In this document: in pieces, positions 6,766 through 12,180 of the stretch
How the letters are laid out: each line of letters begins with the position of its first letter
How positions within the stretch are numbered: the first letter of the stretch is position 1
Origin: an uncultured Anaerosporobacter sp.
Lineage (GTDB): Bacteria; Bacillota; Clostridia; Lachnospirales; Lachnospiraceae
Assembly: GCA_945787925.1 (NCBI GenBank)
Contig: CALZJY010000027.1
Location: 1 to 12,180 of the forward strand
Direction: 5' to 3'
DNA length: 12,180 bases
Position numbers and translations under genes: made by a program
The notes under the pieces: generated by a model
Told to the model about the DNA's origin: nothing
Seen by the model: the letters and a program-made list of their open reading frames with translations, nothing else
The model's database searches: none

Positions 6766-8031
6766 CTATAATCCTAATTCCGCTGGTTCACTGATTTTTC
6801 CTGTTACTGCACTTGCCGCTGCTACCGCTGGGCTTGCAAGGTATACTTCGCTTTCTACATGTCCCATTCTTCCTACGAAGTTACGGTTTGTCGTAGATAC
6901 CGCTCTCTCTCCTGCTGCAAGTACGCCCATGTGTCCGCCAAGACATGGACCACAAGTTGGCGTGCTGACAATCGCGCCTGCTTTGATAAATGTTTGGATT
7001 AGTCCTTCCTCGATTGCTTGAAGGTAGATTTTTTGTGTTGCTGGGAATACGATCACGCGTACGCCTGGTGCCACATGTCTGCCTTCTAATACTTTTGCAG
7101 CCGTTCTAAGGTCGCCGATTCTTCCGTTCGTACAAGAACCAATGACTACTTGGTCAATCTTAACTTCGCCAGCTTCTCTTACGACTCTTGTGTTTTCTGG
7201 AAGGTGTGGGAATGCAACCGTTGGTTCTAATGCTGCTAAGTCAACGGTAATGACCTCATCATATACCGCATCTTCATCTGCTTCATATACGGTGTATTCC
7301 TTCTTAGAATGCTCTTTCATATATTCAATTGTTAACTCATCTACAGGGAAGATTCCGTTTTTCGCGCCCGCTTCGATTGCCATATTGGCAATACTGAAAC
7401 GGTCATCCATTGTAAGGTTCTTGATTCCGTCTCCTGTAAATTCCATGGATTTATACAGTGCGCCGTCCACACCGATTTGTCCAATAATATGTAAAATTAC
7501 ATCTTTTCCGCTTACCCATTTGCTTGGCTTTCCAGTAAGTATGATCTTGATTGCAGATGGCACCTTGAACCATGCCTTTCCCGTCATCATGCCAGCACCC
7601 ATGTCCGTACTTCCAACCCCAGTGGAAAATGCTCCAAGTGCTCCATATGTACATGTATGAGAATCTGCACCGATGCAAGTCTCTCCTGCTACGATCAATC
7701 CTTTTTCAGGGAGTAGTGCATGCTCAATTCCCATTTCTCCAACTTCAAAATAGTTTGTGATATCATGCTGTTTTGCAAAATTTCTTACGCATTTGCAGTG
7801 TTCTGCAGATTTGATATCCTTGTTTGGTGTAAAGTGGTCCGGTACGAGGGCGATTTTATCCTTATCAAATACGGTCTTCATATTAAGTTTTTCTACCTCA
7901 TGAATTGCTACTGGACCTGTGATGTCATTGGCTAACACCATGTCAAGTTCTGCTTCGATTAACTGTCCAGCACAAACCGATTCTAATCCTGCATGTGCAG
8001 CTAATATCTTCTGGGTCATTGTCATTCCCAT
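6766..8031 (-). CDS. leuC: 3-Isopropylmalate dehydratase, large subunit
   Basis: Aconitase-superfamily [4Fe-4S] subunit of isopropylmalate isomerase, acting with LeuD in leucine synthesis. The product is 421 residues, matching the shorter LeuC (HacA-like) type rather than the 465-residue proteobacterial form. The three cluster cysteines are visible: C300 in VIGSCTNGR, and C360 and C363 in TPTCGPCLGGHMG. GADSHTCTYGALGAFSTGVGSTD is the conserved substrate/cluster region. ATG 8031 was chosen: AAGGAGG lies 8 nt upstream. The frame also runs to a TTG at 8049 that overlaps this ribosome binding site and is unlikely. It is divergent from the GNAT-LysR pair and is probably the target of that regulator (see 8127-8143). 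Confidence 0.96.
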   Translation of the reverse strand: MGMTMTQKILAAHAGLESVCAGQLIEAELDMVLANDITGPVAIHEVEKLNMKTVFDKDKIALVPDHFTPNKDIKSAEHCKCVRNFAKQHDITNYFEVGEMGIEHALLPEKGLIVAGETCIGADSHTCTYGALGAFSTGVGSTDMGAGMMTGKAWFKVPSAIKIILTGKPSKWVSGKDVILHIIGQIGVDGALYKSMEFTGDGIKNLTMDDRFSIANMAIEAGAKNGIFPVDELTIEYMKEHSKKEYTVYEADEDAVYDEVITVDLAALEPTVAFPHLPENTRVVREAGEVKIDQVVIGSCTNGRIGDLRTAAKVLEGRHVAPGVRVIVFPATQKIYLQAIEEGLIQTFIKAGAIVSTPTCGPCLGGHMGVLAAGERAVSTTNRNFVGRMGHVESEVYLASPAVAAASAVTGKISEPAELGL

Positions 8032-8071
8032 AAAGCACTCCTCCTTCAAAGTTTCCTACTTATTGTTGATG

Positions 8072-8101
8072 TTGAAAGTATAGCACACTATTTGTTATAC
8101 T
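8072..8101 (+). promoter_or_regulatory. Promoter for the GNAT-LysR genes
   Basis: TTGAAA (8072-8077), 18-bp spacer, TATACT (8096-8101); predicted start near 8108, leaving a 5' untranslated region of about 67 nt. It overlaps the leuC promoter: the -35 of this one abuts the -10 of the other, and the two -10 boxes form an inverted repeat AGTATA-N13-TATACT. The two promoters therefore probably compete for RNA polymerase. Confidence 0.55.
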
Positions 8102-8106
8102 AAAAA
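8077..8106 (-). promoter_or_regulatory. leuC promoter with weak -35 box
   Basis: On the minus strand the -10 box TATACT (8077-8082) is 5 of 6 to consensus. The -35 position (about 8100-8106, read as TTTTAG or TTTTTA) is poor. The predicted start is near 8070, about 39 nt before the leuC ATG. A good -10 with a poor -35 is common at activator-dependent promoters. A LysR-type site lies just upstream. Confidence 0.5.
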
Positions 8107-8126
8107 TACATAATATGCATACATAC

Positions 8127-8143
8127 TATAACCCATGGTTATA
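8127..8143. promoter_or_regulatory. Candidate LysR-type regulator binding site (T-N11-A)
   Basis: Dyad TATAACC-CAT-GGTTATA: two perfect 7-bp arms around 3 bases. It contains the T-N11-A form (8129-8141) typical of LysR-family boxes. Its centre, 8135, is 65 bp upstream of the predicted leuC start (8070), the classical location of the recognition site in this family, and about 27 bp downstream of the predicted GNAT-LysR start. A LysR gene lies 640 bp away. Activation of leuCD and repression of the regulator's own operon is the natural reading, but it is inferred. Confidence 0.6.
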
Positions 8144-8155
8144 AGAGACCATGGG
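8132..8155 (+). repeat. Perfect 8-bp inverted repeat in the GNAT 5' untranslated region
   Basis: CCCATGGT (8132-8139), an 8-nt spacer, ACCATGGG (8148-8155). In the plus-strand transcript it would form an 8-bp hairpin ending 6 nt before the GGGAGG ribosome binding site of the GNAT gene. No T-run follows, so it is not a terminator. It shares its left arm with the LysR-type dyad at 8127-8143. It may be a second operator half or an mRNA structure. Confidence 0.5.
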
Positions 8156-8174
8156 ACCGACGGGAGGTCTTATT

Positions 8175-8786
8175 TTGAACGAACAACTTCGATTTGCTTC
8201 GGAAGACGATGCCGAAGCACTTTTAGCCATCTATGCGCCCTATGTGGCAGATACCGTGATTACCTATGAATACGAGGTTCCTTCTGTTTCTGAGTTTAGA
8301 GAACGTATTGCGTCCATTGCTAAGAAATTTCCTTACCTTGTATATGAAGTGGACGGGCAGATCGTTGGCTATGCCTATGGGAACACCTTCCGTACAAGAG
8401 CTGCATTCCAATGGGATGTGGAAACGAGCATTTACCTGACAGAAGACGCAAAACACAAAGGCATTGCAAAGAAATTATACGATGTGCTGCTTGCCCTGTT
8501 GCGGGCACAAGGCTTCTACCATGCCTATGCCTATATCGATATTCCCAACGAAGCAAGCACCCGTTTTCATAAAAAACTAGGCTTTGAAGAAATTGCGGTG
8601 TACCCTTCTTGCGCATTCAAGCTTGGTCGCTGGTGCACCCTTTCTTGTATGGAACTTAGCCTAACAGAGATTACGGAAGACAGGGTTCCTTCTGCAATCG
8701 TTCCAATTACTGACCTGGATGCTTCCTTGCTTTTGCAGCTTTTCCATGAGACAACAAAAGAAGAAAGGATGGAACGCTCGTTATGA
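8175..8786 (+). CDS. GNAT-family N-acetyltransferase (phosphinothricin acetyltransferase-like)
   Basis: Acetyl-CoA-dependent N-acetyltransferase of the GNAT superfamily, about 203 residues. The N-terminal FASEDDAEALLAIYAPYVADTVITYEYE pattern and the overall layout resemble the phosphinothricin/methionine-sulfone acetyltransferase group (YwnH/PAT-like). The acetyl-CoA motif A is TEDAKHKGIAKKLYDVLL, with the Q/R-x-x-G-x-G/A pattern in KHKGIA, followed by the NEASTRFHKKLGFEE motif B typical of GNATs. The actual substrate is not determinable; amino acid analogues are possible. The start is taken as TTG 8175 because GGGAGG lies 7 nt upstream. An in-frame ATG at 8151 lies inside an inverted repeat with no ribosome binding site. 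The C-terminal roughly 35 residues after the core (ITEDRVPSAIVPIT...) extend beyond the usual domain. The stop overlaps the LysR start by 4 bp, so the two are translationally coupled. Confidence 0.85.
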   Translation: MNEQLRFASEDDAEALLAIYAPYVADTVITYEYEVPSVSEFRERIASIAKKFPYLVYEVDGQIVGYAYGNTFRTRAAFQWDVETSIYLTEDAKHKGIAKKLYDVLLALLRAQGFYHAYAYIDIPNEASTRFHKKLGFEEIAVYPSCAFKLGRWCTLSCMELSLTEITEDRVPSAIVPITDLDASLLLQLFHETTKEERMERSL

Positions 8787-9679
8787 TGGAACAGAACTTA
8801 TCACTATACCGAATCTTCTATACCGTGGCAAAGACAGGAAACATCTCAAAGGCATCGAAGGAGCTGTTTATCAGCCAGCCTGCCATCAGCAAATCCATCA
8901 GTAAGCTGGAAGCTTCGATGAACGTGACCTTGTTCTATCGTACGTCGAGAGGCGTAGTCCTTACGGAAGAAGGACGTATCCTATATAAGGCGGCTTCTAG
9001 CGCGTTTGACACATTAGAAGCTGCTGGCGAACGCATTGATAAGATTAAGACGCTTGGGATCGGACATGTGCGCATCGGCGTTAGCTCCACACTTTGCAAA
9101 TACCTGCTGCTGCCTTATTTGAAAGCATTCCTTGAGAAATATCCACATATCAAGATTACGATTGCTTGCCATTCCACCTTTGAAACACTAGAGGCATTAG
9201 AAGAAAACAAGATCGACATCGGACTGATCGGACGTCCGAATGACTTAAAGGATATTTCCTTTTATCGTGTAAAGGAAATCCACGACTGCTTCGTCGCTAC
9301 GAAGAGCTATCTCGACAACCTCTCTATCCGAAATGGAAAGCTGAACGAGGATGCCATTTTTAAAAAGGGAAATATCATGCTCTTAGATGAGAAAAACATT
9401 ACAAGGATGTACATAGAGAATTACTTCCAAGAACATTCGATTAAGACAAACCAAGTATTAGAAGTCAGTACGATGGACCTTTTGATTGAATTTGCCCGTA
9501 TCGGCTTAGGCATTGCCTGCGTCATCGGAGAATTCGTAGAAGAGGATTTAAACTCTGGGGCTCTGATTGAGATTCCGCTAGAGAAGCCGATTACGAAACG
9601 CGAGGTAGGATTCGCCTACTCTACCAAATTCCCGATTACGGGTGCGATGCAGAAATTCATCGATTTCTATGAAAGCTAA
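8783..9679 (+). CDS. LysR-family transcriptional regulator
   Basis: DNA-binding regulator of 298 residues, normal family length. Residues about 5-65 form the winged helix-turn-helix: LSLYRIFYTVAKTGNISKASKELFISQPAISKSISKLE with the recognition helix SQPAISKSI. A linker helix follows, and an effector-binding domain of two subdomains starts near residue 94 (GHVRIGVSSTLCKYLLLPYL). The ATG at 8783 overlaps the GNAT TGA as ATGA; the nearest purine-rich site is 13 or more nt upstream, so translation probably depends on coupling to GNAT. An alternative ATG is one codon later. It is divergent from leuCD, and a family-type binding site lies at -65 of the predicted leuC start. A role in leucine genes is therefore likely, with a BCAA intermediate as co-inducer the simplest guess. 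Regulation of the GNAT gene itself is also possible. Confidence 0.92.
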   Translation: MMEQNLSLYRIFYTVAKTGNISKASKELFISQPAISKSISKLEASMNVTLFYRTSRGVVLTEEGRILYKAASSAFDTLEAAGERIDKIKTLGIGHVRIGVSSTLCKYLLLPYLKAFLEKYPHIKITIACHSTFETLEALEENKIDIGLIGRPNDLKDISFYRVKEIHDCFVATKSYLDNLSIRNGKLNEDAIFKKGNIMLLDEKNITRMYIENYFQEHSIKTNQVLEVSTMDLLIEFARIGLGIACVIGEFVEEDLNSGALIEIPLEKPITKREVGFAYSTKFPITGAMQKFIDFYES

Positions 9680-9684
9680 GCATC

Positions 9685-9726
9685 AAAAAAGAGACCTCCC
9701 ATTACACTTGGGTTGGTCTCTTTTTT
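9685..9726. terminator. Bidirectional intrinsic terminator
   Basis: AAAAAAGAGACC (9685-9696) pairs perfectly with GGTCTCTTTTTT (9715-9726); CCC (9698-9700) and GGG (9710-9712) can extend the stem inward. The A-run on one side and T-run on the other let it end both the plus-strand lysR transcript and the minus-strand permease transcript. It starts 6 nt after the lysR stop and lies 11 nt beyond the permease stop. Confidence 0.9.
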
Positions 9727-9736
9727 GTATCGACTC

Positions 9737-11077
9737 TTAGTTTGTCTTTGCTAATACTTGTTTCGCATAGTAATATCCGACTGCCATTACTGTGAAACAG
9801 ATTAGTAAATATAATGGGAATAACGGATTGCTCATAGCACCTAATAGGATCACAGCTGCGCCTACCATTGCCATTACTGGCACGAAATATCCCATGAATT
9901 TGTTTTTGATTTCGCCTTTTCTTGTAAGCTTCATTACAATCACATATAACGCACTGTAATTTAAATAACTTACGCAAACTGCGATTTCCGATACATCGCC
10001 TTGCATTCCTGCTTCTACTGTGAAGTAGTGTACGACTAACCAGAATAATACGATTACTGTTGCGAATACGCCAGCATTTACTGGATTGTTATTGAAACGC
10101 TTGCTTTCTTTTCCTAGTGTTTCTTTGCATGGAATGAAACCACGGATTGCTAAGGAATATGGTTGACGGCTTAAGCCTGTGTATAATCCATTTAGCGTTC
10201 CTAATACGGAAACGATGATGAATACTAAGACTGCCTTCGCTCCCATCGGTCCCATTACTTTCATACTAGCAAATGCTACTGCTGCATCGCCTTTTTCTAA
10301 GATTACGTCTGGTCCTACATAAGAAGTAAGCCCTGCAAAATATAATAGATATGCTGCTAATACTAAGATTGGAGCAAAGATTAATGCTAATGGAAGATTA
10401 CGTTTCGCATCACGGATTTCATGGCTGATGTTCGTTGCAACGATCCATCCGTCAAAGGAGAATGCGATTGGTGCAAATGCAGCAAACCATGCTGTTCCTA
10501 CTGCTGTCGTTTTCATAAGTTCCACATTATCGCTTACAATTTGTGTTGGGTTACCCCAAATCATCCCTACTGCTGCAAATAATAATAATGGGATTAATTT
10601 GATGATCATTGCTGCATTTTGGAAGATTGCTCCTAAACGAGCTGTTAGCATGTTGATAGCACAGAATGCTACTAAAAATCCTGCACCGATGTAGCAGTAT
10701 ACTAAGTTGCTACCGTCAATTCCAAATAACTGGCATGTGTACATACCGCTTACCCATGCTACGACTGCGATGGATGTTGGAAAATATAAAAAGATTTGGA
10801 ACCATCCGAATGCGGATGCTACCTTAGGATTGATAAACTCTTCTGCATAAGCAATCATTCCGCCTGGTTTATCAGTTCTTGTTGCTAATTGTGAAATTGC
10901 TAGGCAACCAAAGATAATGGCAATTGCTGCAATACAAAACACTAGTAATCCGAGCACCATGTTTCCATTTGTATAACGCAATACATCATCGGATTTAAAG
11001 AAGATTCCGGATCCGATTACTGTCCCCGCAATCATGGTAATGGCGGTAAATAAGCCGTAATTACCCTTGTTATTCAT
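9737..11077 (-). CDS. APC-family amino acid permease or exchanger
   Basis: Integral membrane amino acid transporter of the APC superfamily, 446 residues, with about 12 predicted membrane helices spread along the chain. The family signature is GTVIGSGIFFKSDDVL (about 18-33), where the unwound first helix with the G-S-G-I-F pattern binds the substrate backbone. The SHEIRDAKRNLPLALIFAPILVLAAYLLY segment (about 220-248) is the conserved cytosolic loop entering the next helix. It resembles the LAT/SteT-type exchangers of Firmicutes; substrate is not readable from sequence, although small neutral amino acids are plausible. ATG 11077 follows AAGGGAAG with 6-nt spacing. It lies 43 bp after mutY on the same strand without a terminator or a clear promoter between, so it may be co-transcribed with mutY. 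The proximity to BCAA genes does not by itself show a role in BCAA transport, since a terminator separates them. Confidence 0.88.
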   Translation of the reverse strand: MNNKGNYGLFTAITMIAGTVIGSGIFFKSDDVLRYTNGNMVLGLLVFCIAAIAIIFGCLAISQLATRTDKPGGMIAYAEEFINPKVASAFGWFQIFLYFPTSIAVVAWVSGMYTCQLFGIDGSNLVYCYIGAGFLVAFCAINMLTARLGAIFQNAAMIIKLIPLLLFAAVGMIWGNPTQIVSDNVELMKTTAVGTAWFAAFAPIAFSFDGWIVATNISHEIRDAKRNLPLALIFAPILVLAAYLLYFAGLTSYVGPDVILEKGDAAVAFASMKVMGPMGAKAVLVFIIVSVLGTLNGLYTGLSRQPYSLAIRGFIPCKETLGKESKRFNNNPVNAGVFATVIVLFWLVVHYFTVEAGMQGDVSEIAVCVSYLNYSALYVIVMKLTRKGEIKNKFMGYFVPVMAMVGAAVILLGAMSNPLFPLYLLICFTVMAVGYYYAKQVLAKTN

Positions 11078-11120
11078 ACTTTACTTCCCTTTCTTGTCTA
11101 CCTTAGTGGTCAAAAATAAT

Positions 11121-12180
11121 CTATTGTTCCCAGCATTTATAGCATTCAAATGCGGTTGGAAGTGCAACTTTTTCTTTTAGCTGCTCCTTATCCATCCAAG
11201 AATACTCTTCTAAGGAACGTGATAACTCTCCCTCGTCCGAAACGTCTGGGCGAGTGCTATCCCATTTCTTATTAATACGGACATGATATCCTAACATATG
11301 CCATTCGATATGGCTGAAGATATGCTTTGCCCTTCCTAATAGTTCTACCTCATAATCGGTCACGCCAAGTTTTTGTAATTGCTCATTTAACTCCTCTACA
11401 GAAAGACGCCCCTCTACGTTAGGAATCTCCCAAAGTCCGGCTAACAGTCCTTTCTTTGGTCTCTTATTTAACGCATACTTGCTTTCGTATTCGAGTACGA
11501 GCATTGTCTTTTCTTCAATCTTTCTTGGCTTTTTGGATGGCTTCACTGGAAGAAGCATCATCACATCTTGTTTTCTTCCCTCACAGTACTCACTGATCGG
11601 GCATTTATCGCACAGCGGCCTTCCATTTGGAATGCATACCGTCGCACCAAGGTCCATCAGGGCCTGGTTAAAGTCACCAGAACGTACTGGCATGATTTCC
11701 TTCATCTGCTTTTCTACTTCTTTTACGACCTTTTGCTTTGTAATGTCATCAAAGCTTGCAGAAAGTCTCTTTACTATACGAAGGACGTTCCCATCTACGG
11801 CTGGCACACGTTTTTGATATGCAATGGAGGCAATCGCTCCAGCAGTGTAAGAACCGATGCCTGGGAGCTTTATTAGCTCCTCGTAAGAATCTGGAAGGAC
11901 TCCATCATACTCTGCTACTACCTGTTGTGCTGCCTTTTGCAGATTACGCACACGGTTATAATACCCTAGCCCTTCCCAGAGCTTTAAGAGTTTCTCCTCG
12001 CTTGCTTCTGCTAAGTGCTGAATCGTTGGCAATTCCGTTGTAAATCTTGCAAAATATCCTTTTACCGCCTCTACCCTTGTCTGTTGTAACATAATTTCAG
12101 AAACCCAGACATAATATGGGCGTGGGTCTTCTCTCCATGGAAGGATTCTTCGATTTTCGTCAAACCAAGCTAACAGTGGT
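11121..12180 (-). CDS. mutY: Adenine DNA glycosylase, 5' end cut by window edge
   Basis: Base-excision repair enzyme that removes adenine mispaired with 8-oxoguanine. About 352 residues are visible and roughly 10 N-terminal ones are missing. The visible part starts LLAWFDENRRILPWREDP. Catalytic Glu lies in WVSEIMLQQTRV (about visible residue 28). The helix-hairpin-helix LPGIGSYTAGAIASIAY is followed by AVDGNVLRI with the catalytic Asp. The [4Fe-4S] cysteines are in CIPNGRPLCDKCPISEYC, spaced C-x7-C-x2-C-x5-C; I take this as the Gram-positive form, one residue longer than E. coli's first gap. The C-terminal domain (LLAGLWEIPNVEG onwards) is the NUDIX-like 8-oxoG recognition domain. Both domains are intact. 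Because the start is outside the window, its own promoter cannot be seen. The permease follows 43 bp downstream. Confidence 0.96.
   Translation of the reverse strand, partial: PLLAWFDENRRILPWREDPRPYYVWVSEIMLQQTRVEAVKGYFARFTTELPTIQHLAEASEEKLLKLWEGLGYYNRVRNLQKAAQQVVAEYDGVLPDSYEELIKLPGIGSYTAGAIASIAYQKRVPAVDGNVLRIVKRLSASFDDITKQKVVKEVEKQMKEIMPVRSGDFNQALMDLGATVCIPNGRPLCDKCPISEYCEGRKQDVMMLLPVKPSKKPRKIEEKTMLVLEYESKYALNKRPKKGLLAGLWEIPNVEGRLSVEELNEQLQKLGVTDYEVELLGRAKHIFSHIEWHMLGYHVRINKKWDSTRPDVSDEGELSRSLEEYSWMDKEQLKEKVALPTAFECYKCWEQ

Noticed and set aside
11078..11120. Separate promoter between mutY and the permease
   Set aside because: A TTGACC is present but there is no -10 box at proper spacing within the gap, so I did not call a promoter.
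1..12180. CRISPR arrays, insertion sequences, tRNA genes, toxin-antitoxin or defence genes
   Set aside because: I looked across the window and saw no direct-repeat array, transposase, tRNA-like cloverleaf or defence-type protein.

Overview
The window looks like chromosomal DNA from a low-GC Gram-positive anaerobe of the class Clostridia, most like Lachnospiraceae. This is inferred from the style of the proteins, the strong AGGAGG-type ribosome binding sites and the consensus vegetative promoters; no 16S or other taxonomic marker is present. Most of it is a branched-chain amino acid (BCAA) locus on the minus strand. I see no mobile element, CRISPR array, tRNA or rRNA.

Layout, right to left along the minus strand: mutY (adenine glycosylase, cut by the right edge) is followed after 43 bp by an APC-family amino acid permease. 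A bidirectional terminator (9685-9726) separates the permease from a plus-strand pair, a GNAT acetyltransferase and a LysR-type regulator, whose reading frames overlap by 4 bp (ATGA). Divergent from that pair are leuC and leuD (isopropylmalate isomerase). Next come a 48-codon, very acidic small ORF, a consensus promoter and a roughly 230-nt leader containing a strong intrinsic terminator. Then come leuB, ilvD and ilvB (isopropylmalate dehydrogenase, dihydroxyacid dehydratase, acetolactate synthase large subunit). Last is serC (phosphoserine aminotransferase), with its own promoter and cut by the left edge.

The enzymes cover parts of two connected pathways. IlvB and IlvD act in the common valine/isoleucine/leucine route, and LeuC, LeuD and LeuB carry out the leucine-specific isomerisation and oxidative decarboxylation. 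ilvN, ilvC, ilvE and leuA are not in the window. SerC supplies serine, a different branch.

The most interesting parts are regulatory. First, the leuB leader has a perfect promoter, a 12-bp terminator and upstream helices that can re-pair, so it looks like a transcription attenuator; I cannot assign it to a known riboswitch class, though it has a degenerate T-box-like core. Second, a 17-bp dyad in the leuC/GNAT intergenic region has the T-N11-A form of a LysR-type binding site and is centred 65 bp upstream of the predicted leuC transcription start, with the LysR gene encoded next door. Third, an inverted repeat sits just downstream of the serC transcription start. I found no clearly new multi-gene system.
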